Source of the DNA: a bacterium
Lineage (GTDB): Bacteria; Armatimonadota; Zipacnadia; Zipacnadales; UBA11051
Direction: 5' to 3'
Length of the DNA stretch: 49,664 nucleotides
Assembly: GCA_021372615.1 (NCBI GenBank)
Contig: JAJFUB010000067.1
Coordinates: forward strand, 1-49,664
Made by a program: the position numbers and the translations under genes. Under the pieces are notes generated by a model. The model worked only from the letters and a program-made list of their open reading frames with translations. It had not been told where the DNA came from and searched no databases. Positions 1 through 9,117 of the stretch are shown here, piece by piece; position 1 is the stretch's first letter, and each line of letters opens with the position of its first letter.

Positions 1-1233
1 GTCCGTAAGCTCACCAATGTTACCGCGAACCTTGAGGACCGCGTCGGCCACGTCGTCCATGTCGCGCGTCGTGCCCAGCAGCGTGCTCTGCCCCATCCAG
101 AACGAGCCGTCGGTGCAGATGTGCTCGGTGACGGGGCAGTCCACCTGGGTGTAATCCACGCTGCCCTTGTAGTTCGGACAGGAGAAGGGGCAACGGGTCG
201 GGTCCCAGCCTTGGGTGAACATGCCCTCGCGGTACAGCGGGTTGTACCCGCGCCCGACGGGAATGCCCTCGGCCGCCAGGGCCTCGACGAACTTGTCGCG
301 CGACACGCCGCCAAAGCCGTTCCGGTCGTAGCGGAAGATGAACAGGTGGTAGGCACAGCGCTCGCCGCCGGGGCTGAAGGCCTGGGCGTCGAGACCCTCA
401 ATCTCGTCCAGTCGCGCGCGCAGGTGGGCGGCGTTGGCGTCGCGCAGGGCGGCTTGCTCCGGCCAGGTCTCCATCCCGCGCAGGATCAGCGCAGCCTGGA
501 ACTCGGTGAGGCGCAGGTTCATGCCCATCACGCGATGGTCGTACCAGCCGCCATCGGGCACGCGGCCCACGTTCATGTACGACCAGGCCTTGCCATACAG
601 CGCCCGGTCGTTGGTGGTGGTGATGCCACCCTCGCCGGCGGTGATGTTCTTGGAGGACTGGAAGGAGAAGGCGCCGGCGTTGCCGATGGCGCCGACCTTT
701 CGGCCGCGGTACTCGGCCCCGTGCGCCTGGGCGCAGTCCTCGATCAGCGCCAGGCCGTGCCGGTCGCAAACCGCCTGCAGGGCCTGCAGGTCGGCGGGCA
801 TCCCGCCGATGTGGACGCCGATGACGGCCGTGGTCTGCGGTGTCACGGCCGCGGCGACCGCGTCGGCATCGAGGCACAGCGTATCGGGCTTGATGTCGGC
901 AAAGATCGGGATGGCATTCACCGCGATGACCGCGGAGGCGGTGGCGATGAAGGTGTAGGGCGGGACGATGACTTCATCGCCGGCGCCGACCTCGAGGGCG
1001 CGCAGGGCCAGCTCCAGGGCGATGGTGCCACTGGTGTTGGGGACGACGTACTCCGCGTCGCTGAGGCGCTTGAACTCCTCACTGAGGGCGGCATTCATCG
1101 GTCCGCCCACGCCCCAGACGCCACTATCCAGCACGGCCTTGAGCTTCTCAAGATAGCCGGGGTCCTTCGGCGGCCAGCTGGGCCACCCCGTCGTGTGAAC
1201 AGCCTCGCCCCCGGTGATCGCCAACTTGCCCAT
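1..1233 (-). CDS. DegT/DnrJ/EryC1/StrS family PLP aminotransferase, C-terminus cut by window edge
   Basis: Reading from the ATG at 1233 gives 411 codons open to the left edge, so only a short C-terminal piece is missing for a family of about 370-420 residues. A GGAGG lies 7 bases before the start. The product is a fold-type I PLP enzyme: the PLP-ring aspartate is in IEDCAQAHG (Asp166) and the Schiff-base lysine in FQSSKNITAGEGG (Lys195). The family transaminates keto sugars, usually for surface polysaccharide or antibiotic sugars; the substrate cannot be read here. It is the third gene of a minus-strand run (sialidase-like, TPR protein, this gene) with a 23-bp gap to its neighbour. Family assignment is secure; the pathway is unknown. 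Confidence 0.93.
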   Translation of the reverse strand, partial: MGKLAITGGEAVHTTGWPSWPPKDPGYLEKLKAVLDSGVWGVGGPMNAALSEEFKRLSDAEYVVPNTSGTIALELALRALEVGAGDEVIVPPYTFIATASAVIAVNAIPIFADIKPDTLCLDADAVAAAVTPQTTAVIGVHIGGMPADLQALQAVCDRHGLALIEDCAQAHGAEYRGRKVGAIGNAGAFSFQSSKNITAGEGGITTTNDRALYGKAWSYMNVGRVPDGGWYDHRVMGMNLRLTEFQAALILRGMETWPEQAALRDANAAHLRARLDEIEGLDAQAFSPGGERCAYHLFIFRYDRNGFGGVSRDKFVEALAAEGIPVGRGYNPLYREGMFTQGWDPTRCPFSCPNYKGSVDYTQVDCPVTEHICTDGSFWMGQSTLLGTTRDMDDVADAVLKVRGNIGELTD

Positions 1234-1256
1234 CGAGCGCCTCCTCAGTCCTTGTA

Positions 1257-3449
1257 CTACTTCATCTTGTGGATGCGGATGTTGCGATAGATGACCGGCT
1301 GGCGGGGATCAGGATAGGTCTCGCCGCCGATCCCCACTGTGTGCGGCCCCTCAAGACGGAAATCGTCATGCGTCAGCCGGCGGTCCTGGAAGACCGTCTG
1401 CTCGTTCATGTAGAAGGTGACGCGGTCGTCGCACTGCACAATCCGCATCCTGAGCTCCTGCGGCACCGCCGTCAGAGCGTGCTCCTGGTCCTCGCCCCAC
1501 CCCGAGCCGCAGTATCCCGTGGTGGGTGACCGGATGATGCGGAAGGTGTCATAGTACGGATCGCTGGTGGCCGTGGCCACATCCACCAGGAAGCCGGCCT
1601 CGATGCCCTGCACTTCCCGGGGCGGGAACTCAACGTCGCACTGCATCTCATACCAGCGGCCGGGGCGGATGCTGCAGATCATCAGGGCGTACGTCTCGCC
1701 CGGGCGCATCACGAAGCCGTTGCCCGTCGGCAGCGGCCTGATCTCCCCCTGCCACGGCGACCAGCCAACCAGGTCCGGTGTCGGGTTCAGAGCGACCCAC
1801 TGGTTGGCCTGGAGCTGCTTCTCCCACTGCAGCGTCTGCAGGCGGTCGCGCAGGTAGAAGCGCGCATGAGGCTCCTGCTCCTGCTTGAGGAGCTGCTGGA
1901 ACGCCCCGAGCGCCTCGGCCGTCTTCTGAGTCTGGAACAGATTCTCGGCCTGGGTCACCTTCTCCTTGTTGGATCCGGTCACAGCGTAGATCTCGCCCGC
2001 GACCAACTCCAGCCGCTCGCCCCAGTTGCGATCCATGGCCGCACGATCCAGTTGGCCGTGCAGGGCGTCGAGCTGCTGGCGCGCCACGTCCATGTTTCCC
2101 GTCTGGTAGGCCTTCACCGCCAGGCGCGTGCGGAAGTCCTTGACCTTGTCCCGGTCCACCGGGTAGGGGCTCTTCTCGCTCACCGCGATGTAGCCCTCGA
2201 AGCACTGCCGGAGACCGTCAAAGACCTCCGGCTGCCGCCACACCGTATCGTCGCGGTCGCGGTTGGCGATGTAGTCCACGGCCTCGGAATACATGAACGG
2301 CACGTCGGTGTCGAAGCGCCCGGTGGCCAGGCACTCCTGGCCGAAGGCCAGCATCGCCTCGTGACTGCCGCCCCAGCGAGGCAGCAGGGAGTTGAGCATC
2401 CCGTAGTACGCGCCGCTGTAGTCCAACTGGGCGGCGACACAGCGATCAAACCACTGGCGCTCGGTCTCGGTTCCCCGTCCACCGGCGGAGTTGACGATGC
2501 AGATCATCGCCGAGGCCGGCTCGGGGTACTCCGGGTGCACGGCATAGGCCTTCTCGTAGTAGCCGCGCGCCAGTTGCGAGTACTTGCCGAACTGCTCCCA
2601 CTGCTGCGGCTTGACGTCCTGCGCCCAGCCGGTGCCCCGGTTGACCCAGGCGTAGTCCTTGCAGTGCTGGCCCCAGGCCATGTTGAGCAGCCACGGGTCG
2701 GTGTTGGGGCGGTCCTTGAGCGCCTTGACGACCACCGCCTGCGAGCGGCGGAAGTCGCTCTCCATGATGTCAGTGAGGTCCGCCCACAGGGCCGACTGCT
2801 CGTACGGGCCGAAGTACTTCTTGTCGGCGGCGTCGGCGTAGGCGTTGATGGCCAGCGGCCGCCACTGGAAGTCTGCCCGCTCCAGGGAGTGGCCCACCTC
2901 GCCCTTCACGCAGGCCATGATGTGGTAGGTCCAGGCCAGCACGGTGGCCGGATACTGCAACTGCTTGAGCCCGGGTAGCGCGCGCCGGGCGTACGCCTCG
3001 GCCTTGCGATAGTCGTGCTGGTGGCGGTAGTACTGCGCGATCCGGCTGAGCACCAGCGGGTCATCGCACTGCAGCCGCTCGAGGGCCTTGACCACAGGCC
3101 CCTCCCACTGGTCATCGGGCATGTCAGGATGGCCGGCGTAGCGCAGGGCCAGGCCTTGCAGGTACTTCTCGGCCGTCGCATCCCACCGGGAGTCGTGCTT
3201 GCCGACCTGCTGGTAGGCCACGACCAGTTGCTTGCGGTAGTAGCCGACCTGGTAGTCCGTCATCTTCCGGCCCGTCATGGCCTCCGGTCCGCACGGGATC
3301 GGCTTGCCGGCATAGGTCTTGCCGACCCCCAGGAGGGGGTGCGTCAGCCGCCCCAGGTTGCGGACGATGAAGATGCCCCCCGTGATGCTCACCAGTAGGA
3401 ACGTCACCAGCACCCCCACCACGATGAACACCATGCGTCGTGTCGTCAT
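1257..3449 (-). CDS. Membrane-anchored TPR/DUF4034-like protein with C-terminal LamG-like domain
   Basis: A 730-residue protein. Residues about 6-29 form one hydrophobic segment after MTTRR, so it is probably anchored with the bulk outside. The middle is helical and repeat-like, with TPR-style pairs, and includes the block LLPRWGGSHEAMLAFGQECL, which resembles DUF4034 proteins of Planctomycetes-type bacteria. The last 140 residues or so are beta-rich (GRWYEMQCDVEF to IYRNIRIHKMK) and look like the concanavalin-type fold of 3-keto-disaccharide hydrolase/LamG domains, a carbohydrate-binding or hydrolase fold. No catalytic residues can be assigned. It lies 27 bp from the sialidase-like gene upstream and 23 bp from the aminotransferase downstream, so co-transcription is likely. 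The function is unknown. Confidence 0.82.
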   Translation of the reverse strand: MTTRRMVFIVVGVLVTFLLVSITGGIFIVRNLGRLTHPLLGVGKTYAGKPIPCGPEAMTGRKMTDYQVGYYRKQLVVAYQQVGKHDSRWDATAEKYLQGLALRYAGHPDMPDDQWEGPVVKALERLQCDDPLVLSRIAQYYRHQHDYRKAEAYARRALPGLKQLQYPATVLAWTYHIMACVKGEVGHSLERADFQWRPLAINAYADAADKKYFGPYEQSALWADLTDIMESDFRRSQAVVVKALKDRPNTDPWLLNMAWGQHCKDYAWVNRGTGWAQDVKPQQWEQFGKYSQLARGYYEKAYAVHPEYPEPASAMICIVNSAGGRGTETERQWFDRCVAAQLDYSGAYYGMLNSLLPRWGGSHEAMLAFGQECLATGRFDTDVPFMYSEAVDYIANRDRDDTVWRQPEVFDGLRQCFEGYIAVSEKSPYPVDRDKVKDFRTRLAVKAYQTGNMDVARQQLDALHGQLDRAAMDRNWGERLELVAGEIYAVTGSNKEKVTQAENLFQTQKTAEALGAFQQLLKQEQEPHARFYLRDRLQTLQWEKQLQANQWVALNPTPDLVGWSPWQGEIRPLPTGNGFVMRPGETYALMICSIRPGRWYEMQCDVEFPPREVQGIEAGFLVDVATATSDPYYDTFRIIRSPTTGYCGSGWGEDQEHALTAVPQELRMRIVQCDDRVTFYMNEQTVFQDRRLTHDDFRLEGPHTVGIGGETYPDPRQPVIYRNIRIHKMK

Positions 3450-3476
3450 GGCCGAGCCCCCAGTCCGGGCGTTGCC

Positions 3477-4646
3477 TCAGTCCAGCGCCACCCGGTAGCG
3501 GTAGTAGTCCGCCAGCTTGAAGTTGTCCGGGTCCTTCTCGCCAAAGCGCGAGAGGAACACCACCATATCGCCTGTCAGCCGGTCCTGGTAGAACCGGAAG
3601 TTGGACATCTGCGTCAGTGGCGGCTCGCCGGGCTGGCGGCGGTCTATCTCGGTGATCGTCTCGCGCCGCAGGGCGAACGGCTCCTCCTGCACCTGCACGA
3701 TGACCAGCGGGCTGCGCGGCCAGTTGCCCTTCGCCCGCTCGCCATCCGCCGCCAGGTTGCCGATGAAGTAGAGCTGCCCGTCGGTGAACGAGCGCACGAG
3801 TGCGCAGCCGTTGGAGCCCGACTCGATCGGCTCGCCGTCTGCACAGCCCAACGGCTCCGGGGCTGACCAAGTGAGGCCCTCATCCTCCGAGAACGCCAGC
3901 CACTTGTGCCCCAGGCGCTCGGGGTAAGCGAGGTTGTCCCCACGCATGACCATGGCGATCCGGCCGCCGGCCAGCTCCGCCAGGGCGTTCTCCGAGAAGC
4001 CCCGCGATGACTGCTCCGGGTCAACCTCCACCGGCCGCCCAACGATCCACCGCACGCCGCCCCCAGACTCCGGCTCGCCGATGAGCGTGAAGCTCGTCTC
4101 CAGCGGCGCCCAGTGGCCGGGGTAGTGGCGCGCGTTCCCCTCCGCGTCGCGGAGGATCGTCATGGCCGGCACGAGCAGCTTGCCGCTGCGCGTCTTGAGC
4201 GGGAAGCAGAAGCTGATCTGCAGCCCGCCAGGAAGGTCGTGAGGAATGACTTCCTCCCCGCGCCACGCGCCCGTGGCCGGGTCGTACACATCCCACGTCA
4301 GGTGGAAGCCGCCGTCCACATCCAGATGGTCGCCCGGGTACAGGCCGCGGCTGCAGAACGTCAGCAGCTTCCCGGTGTCGCGGTCGAAGAAGCAGGCGTT
4401 CTCGGCGTAGCGGACGCGCCCCTCGGGGACGAGGTGCGACTGCAGCTTCACCACCGGCTCGCTCCAGGTCGCACCGTTGTCGGTGCTGAAGCGGTCGGCG
4501 AAGTCGTCGTAGGTGTCCGAGGCGTCCACCCAGCCGGAGCGGTGGATCAGCAGCGGCTCGGTCGCGCTGACATAGCTGACGAAGCCGGGGAACACCGGTC
4601 GGCCGTCGCGGCCCGGGATGAAGACTTCCCTGCTGATGGTCTGCAT
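3477..4646 (-). CDS. Sialidase-like (BNR/Asp-box) beta-propeller protein
   Basis: A 389-residue protein from the start MQTISREVF, which has GGCGGA 10 bases upstream; an open frame extends to 4739 but that extension is Arg/Trp-rich and looks non-coding. Two Asp boxes are visible, STDNGATW (about residues 54-61) and SEDEGLTW (about 252-260), typical of the six-bladed sialidase fold. Other blade-like segments are SGKLLVPAMTIL and QLYFIGNLA. No signal peptide is seen, so it may act inside the cell or be exported another way. The family includes exo-sialidases and many uncharacterised propellers; substrate and activity are not established. It is the first gene of the minus-strand run and is divergent from the gene at 4772. 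Confidence 0.85.
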   Translation of the reverse strand: MQTISREVFIPGRDGRPVFPGFVSYVSATEPLLIHRSGWVDASDTYDDFADRFSTDNGATWSEPVVKLQSHLVPEGRVRYAENACFFDRDTGKLLTFCSRGLYPGDHLDVDGGFHLTWDVYDPATGAWRGEEVIPHDLPGGLQISFCFPLKTRSGKLLVPAMTILRDAEGNARHYPGHWAPLETSFTLIGEPESGGGVRWIVGRPVEVDPEQSSRGFSENALAELAGGRIAMVMRGDNLAYPERLGHKWLAFSEDEGLTWSAPEPLGCADGEPIESGSNGCALVRSFTDGQLYFIGNLAADGERAKGNWPRSPLVIVQVQEEPFALRRETITEIDRRQPGEPPLTQMSNFRFYQDRLTGDMVVFLSRFGEKDPDNFKLADYYRYRVALD

Positions 4647-4722
4647 GCGACACATTTCCGCCACGGTTGTGCGGCACCTCCGCCAAACGCGGCACCCCAC
4701 CCGCAGGAATGCGCCTTCCCAT

Positions 4723-4746
4723 GGCGAAGTCCTCCGCAACTTCGCC
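4723..4746. repeat. Hairpin with CCTCCGCA loop in the divergent intergenic region
   Basis: GGCGAAGT (4723-4730) and ACTTCGCC (4739-4746) form a perfect 8-bp stem around the loop CCTCCGCA. The core GAAGTCCTCCGC and the adjoining TTCCCATGGCG recur, rearranged, at 5911-5934 on the other side of the gene 4772-5839. Confidence 0.7.
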
Positions 4747-4771
4747 CTCGAACCTGGGAGATGGGGACCGC

Positions 4772-5839
4772 ATGGAAGCTAACGAGCCAGATCCGGCGCG
4801 GGCGACCTCCCTACTTCAGGAGGCCCAGCGACTTCACGCCGCCGGGCAGTACCGGCAGGCCGAACGCCATCTCGACCAGCTGGACGATCTCTCTGCGGGC
4901 GACGAAGTGAGAGCAGAAGCGACGCCCCTGCGCGAGGACCTGGAGCGCATGGCACGGGCGGCGAAGTGCAGCGACGCGGCGGAGGGTTACAGTGGGCTCC
5001 TGAGCATCATGGCCGGTGTCGCCTCTCTGCCCGTCATGTGGCTCCTGACCGGCAGGAACTGGCTCCTCACGCCGTGGCTGGCGTGGTGCGTGCGGTTCGG
5101 CGCCGATTTCGGGATTCCGTGTCTCAGGAGCGGGTCCTGGCTATACCGAAGCAACTGGCACACGTTCAACCTGGCCCTGGCCGCCGGCGCGACGGCCGTG
5201 ATCACTACGACCTTGACGGCCCGGTTCACAGGCATGCACTGGACCATCGCTGCTGCAGGCGGGCTCGCGGTGGGGCTGTTCGTGTTCCGGACACTGGAGC
5301 TACACCTGGAGGGGATATGTCCGCGCGGCACCCTTGCGGTCAAGGAGGCGAACGCGGAGCGACGGGCCGCGGAGGAGGCGAAGAGAACTGAGCGGGAAGC
5401 GTTCTTGGCCCGGATGGAGGCAGCGCGGGTGGCGCGGTCTGGACGCGAACAGCGCCGTGAACCCAGGACATTTGTCTGCAGGGGTTGTAGGCACGAGGTC
5501 ACCGAGACCGTCACAGTGTCGCTGTTCGACCTTCATCCATCGCACGAGCACTATTGCGCGGCCTGCACGCATCTCATGGGCCGAGTTGACCTGTATGGAG
5601 AGAGAGGGTTAGACGCTACGCCAAACCTCCGCGGGCCTGGAGTCACCGCGCCGCCGGTTCAGCAACCGATAATGCCGGCGCGTACTCCCTGGCAAGACCA
5701 CGCGGAGTACGAGCGCGCGATGCGGGCAGCCAGGCGTACTCCCCAGCAGCGCAGGGAGGAGCATGGGCGCGCGACACGGGCGCTCAGGCTGCTCCAAAGC
5801 GACATGTGGCATCGCCCGGACTGGTTTGGCATGGACTAG
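4772..5839 (+). CDS. Unrecognised membrane protein with C-terminal Cys4 zinc ribbon
   Basis: A 355-residue protein from MEANEPDPAR, with GGGG 5 bases before the ATG; the frame opens earlier (4667) but would run into the divergent gene's leader. Residues 1-70 are helical and TPR-like (EAQRLHAAGQYRQAERHLDQL). About three hydrophobic segments follow (around YSGLLSIMAGVASLPVMWLL, FNLALAAGATAVITTTL and WTIAAAGGLAVGLFVF), then a charged coiled coil (KEANAERRAAEEAKRTE). Next comes CRGC ... CAAC, which would bind one zinc. The Arg-rich tail ends in WHRPDWFGMD. I do not recognise the family. The codon use looks slightly less GC-biased than the neighbours (for example the stretch near 5595), and related hairpins flank the gene, so recent acquisition is possible but unproven. 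Confidence 0.7.
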   Translation: MEANEPDPARATSLLQEAQRLHAAGQYRQAERHLDQLDDLSAGDEVRAEATPLREDLERMARAAKCSDAAEGYSGLLSIMAGVASLPVMWLLTGRNWLLTPWLAWCVRFGADFGIPCLRSGSWLYRSNWHTFNLALAAGATAVITTTLTARFTGMHWTIAAAGGLAVGLFVFRTLELHLEGICPRGTLAVKEANAERRAAEEAKRTEREAFLARMEAARVARSGREQRREPRTFVCRGCRHEVTETVTVSLFDLHPSHEHYCAACTHLMGRVDLYGERGLDATPNLRGPGVTAPPVQQPIMPARTPWQDHAEYERAMRAARRTPQQRREEHGRATRALRLLQSDMWHRPDWFGMD

Positions 5840-5915
5840 CCGGCGCGCCATCTGTCTGGCGCCGTCCGGGGCGTCCGGCCCGCGCCGCAGGGAAGTCGCC
5901 ATGCTCTGACGAAGT

Positions 5916-5939
5916 CCTCCGCCATTCCCATGGCGGAGG
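5916..5939 (+). promoter_or_regulatory. Hairpin that hides the ribosome binding site of the DUF4432 gene
   Basis: CCTCCGCCAT (5916-5925), loop TCCC, ATGGCGGAGG (5930-5939): a perfect 10-bp stem. The right arm contains the GGAGG Shine-Dalgarno sequence of the ATG at 5947. In RNA this would block initiation unless opened, so translational control is a reasonable inference. It could equally be a repeat palindrome that happens to lie here. Confidence 0.6.
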
Positions 5940-5946
5940 CCCCCGG

Positions 5947-7014
5947 ATGTTCTACACCCACGAACGCAACTTCGGCTGCCGGCTCAACGACGAGCTGACC
6001 TATCGCGGGCTGCGCGTGCTCGTGCTCGAAAACGAGCTGTTGCGTGTCTCGATCCTGCTCGACCAGGGCACCGACATCTTCGAGTTTCTGCACAAGCCCA
6101 GCGACACCGACTTCATGTGGCGCAGTCCCTGTGGCGTGCGCCGGCCCGGCGCCTTCGCCCCCAGCAGCTACCTGACTGGCGGCGCCTTCTCCGAGTACTA
6201 CGAGGGCGGCTGGCAGGAGCTGTTCCCCCAGGGTGGCGGCCGGTGCGAGTACAACGGCGCCGAGCTGGGGCAGCATGGCGAGGTCTGGGGCCTACCGTGG
6301 AAGCACACGGTGCTCGAGGACAGCCCCCAGGTCATCAGCGTGAAGCTGTGGGTGCGGACGATCCGCACGCCGTTCCTGCTGGAAAAGACGCTCACGATGC
6401 GACGCGGTGCCGCCGTGCTGGAGATCGAGGAGACGGCCACGAACGAGGGCCGCGTCCCGATGGACCTGATGTGGGGCCATCACCCGGCCTTCGGCCCGCC
6501 CTTCCTGGATGAAACCTGCCGTGTCTACGCCGCCGCCGAGCGCGTCTACGCCGACGCCAACCGCGGCGACGACGCGCGCTTTGAGCCCGGCACGACCTTC
6601 CCCTGGCCCGTCGGCCCCGGGGTCAGCGGCCAGCCGGTGGACGCCAGCCTTATCACCCCGCCCGAGGCCGGTGTGTCCGACATGCTCTTCCTGACCGACC
6701 TGCGCGAGGGCTGGTATGGCATCACCAACCACGGGCGCGGCGTGGGCTTCGGCATGTCGTGGAACCTGCAGACCTTCCCGCACATCTGGTACTGGCTGTC
6801 GCTCGGGGGGACGATGGGCGGGCCGAGCTGGGGGCGCAACTACGTGGCGGCGCTGGAGCCCTTCAGCAGCTACCCCGGTACGCTATCCGAAGTCATCAAG
6901 TGGGGGAACCAGATGGTGATGCAGCCGGGCGAGATCCGGAGCACGTGGCTGCGGGCCGTGGCGTACGAGGGGGGCGAGGTGAAGGGCATTGACCGAGCCG
7001 GGCGCGTCGAGTAG
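5947..7014 (+). CDS. DUF4432/aldose 1-epimerase-like (galactose mutarotase fold) protein
   Basis: A 355-residue protein starting MFYTHERNFGC; the GGCGGAGG sits 7 bases upstream. Motifs of the DUF4432 branch of the mutarotase superfamily are clear: GGWQELFPQGG (about residue 88), GEVWGLPW, and MWGHHPAFGPPFLDE (about residue 175), whose His residues would lie in the sugar pocket. The C-terminal block WYWLSLGGTMGGPSWGRNYVAALEPFSSYPG matches the family's end. Members are thought to bind or interconvert free sugars, but activity is rarely tested. There is no signal peptide, so it is probably cytoplasmic. The length fits a complete protein. Confidence 0.85.
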   Translation: MFYTHERNFGCRLNDELTYRGLRVLVLENELLRVSILLDQGTDIFEFLHKPSDTDFMWRSPCGVRRPGAFAPSSYLTGGAFSEYYEGGWQELFPQGGGRCEYNGAELGQHGEVWGLPWKHTVLEDSPQVISVKLWVRTIRTPFLLEKTLTMRRGAAVLEIEETATNEGRVPMDLMWGHHPAFGPPFLDETCRVYAAAERVYADANRGDDARFEPGTTFPWPVGPGVSGQPVDASLITPPEAGVSDMLFLTDLREGWYGITNHGRGVGFGMSWNLQTFPHIWYWLSLGGTMGGPSWGRNYVAALEPFSSYPGTLSEVIKWGNQMVMQPGEIRSTWLRAVAYEGGEVKGIDRAGRVE

Positions 7015-7093
7015 CGGCGTGCCAGCAGGAACTGCGCGTCGTGGTGGGGAAATGATACCGCGGAACATTACCTGTGACTGAGAGGTAGGTTAC

Positions 7094-9115
7094 ATGCGGA
7101 GGTTGTCTCCTCTCGCCGGCCTCGCTATCGTCCTTTGCCTCGGCGGGCTGGCTCTCGCCCCACCGCTCTTCGCCCAGAGTCCGCTCAATGCTCGCATGCA
7201 GAAGGTGCTGGGGAAGTTCGTCGAAGCCACCGGCTATCCCGTCATGGGCGTCGGCTCGTGGATCAGTGGGACGAACTTCAACCCGACCACCTCCGATTTC
7301 GACATGCGGCTGGTGTGGCCCGGCGGCGGCACTGAGGCTCAGCAACTGGCGCACTGGCAGAAGGCCCGTGGCCAGATGATCAACCTGATCAGGGAAGAAT
7401 TCGGCGATCAGGCCGGCAACATCCTCAACCGCACCAACCTGTACGCCCCCAACCAGCTCATGAAGGGCGTCGAGAACGCCGCCGACGCCATGGAGCGCTT
7501 CCAGTCCCTCAAGACGGTGCCGAACTTGGCCCACACTGGGCCGGTCACCGCTGAGACCACCGCCAAGTACGGCGAGGGTCTCTACGGCACCGGCTCGCAG
7601 ACGTACGTACAAGGCTACGAAAAGGGCGCTGGGCGGCTCTTCTACAACAACAACGGCAAGTGCGTGACAGGGCTGTCGGAAGTGGCGCACATGGGCGAGG
7701 GGGCCCCCACCTACACCGCCGCGGGCACGGCCAATACGGCCGGCCAGTGGGCGGACCACGCCGTGAGCGAGCTCAAGGCCGGCCGGGGCGACAAGGTGGC
7801 CAAGTACCTCGAACGCCTGGAACGCGACCTGTTCAAGTCCCGCTCCCTCAGCGGCCTCCCCATGGACACGGACTTCCGCAACGAGCTGTCCAACATGCGC
7901 AAGCTGCTGAAGGAGCAGCCCTGGAAGCTCTCGGACGTGGCCGATGACGTGGGCCGGCTGGTGGCCCGCAGTCGCGCCGAGGCCGCCCTCCTGGGCAACA
8001 TGGCCAATGCCGGCCCTGTGCGCCAGGCCTACCTGCGGGTCATGTTCGACGGCATCGCGCTCAAGAACAAGGTCGGCGACCTCATCGCCAAGGTCATGGA
8101 GAAGATGCCAAACGCGGTCAATGCCGAGAACGCGATGAACTTCATCGTCTTCTGCATCGGCACCAAGGCCGCGTCAGAGTCCTTCGGCCGCGGCGACGAC
8201 GCCTTCCAGACCATGAGCAATGTCTGCGGGGCCATGAACCCGTTCAAGATGATCGGGCCGGTGCTGCTGGCGGAGGTCATGGCGGAGGTCATCACCCAGG
8301 CGCGGCTCGGCGGCTACGACATGGCGGCGGGCTTCCAGGGCGCCTGGGACTTGATGGAGGGCATCTACTCCGCCTGGGGGCGCTGCGATGTGGACCCGGA
8401 CCCGCGCATGAGGCTGACGCTCGCCGACATGGTGGCCAACTACCAACTGGAGAGCAAGCTGGAGGCTCGGGTCTACCAGCACTGCCTGCGCGCCTCCACC
8501 CGCAACCTGGGCGCGGCGAACGCCATGCACGACGAGGGCGTGGCCGCCGCCATCTTCGCCAAGTGCTGGCCCACGATCCGCAACGCCTGGCTCTGGGAGC
8601 GCGACAACCTGACGACCGAGTACCTGAAGCTGGGCAGTGAAGTTGTCCACATGCCGCTCATCATCTACTACTCGCCCACGTCGCCGCAGGTCGGCCAGAA
8701 GGTCACCTGCGAAGCCCGCAGCCTCGATGGCAAGCTCGGAGACCGCCTCGAGCGCATGTCGCAGATCATCAAGATCCTGTACGGCAAGGGTGCCGGCATC
8801 TCGACCAGCTACTACTGGACGCCGGCCGGCACCTCGGTGAGCGACCGCGATTGGCAGCGCGGCTTCACCTTCGCCGCCAAAGGCAAGTACCCGGTCAAGG
8901 TCCGGCTGTCCATATCGCCCTTCGCGAGCTTCCCGAAGACCGAGCCGCGGGTCATGCTGCAGCGCGAGGTGCCGGCGCTGGTCGAGATCGTCGTGGGTGG
9001 CCAGGGCCAGATCTGTCCTCACTGCGGCAAGCCGGCCGGCACGACCCCGGGCTGCATGTGGTGCACCCTGTACAACCACGACCCGACGAAGGACCCCGTC
9101 CCAGGAGGGCAATAG
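7094..9115 (+). CDS. Secreted protein with nucleotidyltransferase-type signature and C-terminal Cys4 motif; function unknown
   Basis: A 673-residue protein. Residues 1-27 form a signal peptide (cleavage near LFAQ/S). Residues 53-71 read V-G-S, twelve residues, then D-F-D-M, which fits the G[GS]-x(9-13)-Dh[DE] metal-binding signature of the pol-beta nucleotidyltransferase superfamily. The remainder is mostly helical with many Met and Ala, then a beta-rich segment (PLIIYYSPTSPQVGQKVTCEARS), then CPHCGK ... CMWC near the C-terminus, a possible zinc site. I recognise no named family. A GAGGT precedes the ATG. The next gene starts 2 bases after its stop, so the two are translationally coupled. The signature is seen; enzymatic activity, and why it would be exported, are open. 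Confidence 0.8.
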   Translation: MRRLSPLAGLAIVLCLGGLALAPPLFAQSPLNARMQKVLGKFVEATGYPVMGVGSWISGTNFNPTTSDFDMRLVWPGGGTEAQQLAHWQKARGQMINLIREEFGDQAGNILNRTNLYAPNQLMKGVENAADAMERFQSLKTVPNLAHTGPVTAETTAKYGEGLYGTGSQTYVQGYEKGAGRLFYNNNGKCVTGLSEVAHMGEGAPTYTAAGTANTAGQWADHAVSELKAGRGDKVAKYLERLERDLFKSRSLSGLPMDTDFRNELSNMRKLLKEQPWKLSDVADDVGRLVARSRAEAALLGNMANAGPVRQAYLRVMFDGIALKNKVGDLIAKVMEKMPNAVNAENAMNFIVFCIGTKAASESFGRGDDAFQTMSNVCGAMNPFKMIGPVLLAEVMAEVITQARLGGYDMAAGFQGAWDLMEGIYSAWGRCDVDPDPRMRLTLADMVANYQLESKLEARVYQHCLRASTRNLGAANAMHDEGVAAAIFAKCWPTIRNAWLWERDNLTTEYLKLGSEVVHMPLIIYYSPTSPQVGQKVTCEARSLDGKLGDRLERMSQIIKILYGKGAGISTSYYWTPAGTSVSDRDWQRGFTFAAKGKYPVKVRLSISPFASFPKTEPRVMLQREVPALVEIVVGGQGQICPHCGKPAGTTPGCMWCTLYNHDPTKDPVPGGQ

Positions 9116-9117
9116 CA

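Noticed and set aside
121-1290. 389-codon plus-strand open frame at the left edge
   Set aside because: It is opposite the aminotransferase, whose catalytic lysine and aspartate motifs are unmistakable on the minus strand.
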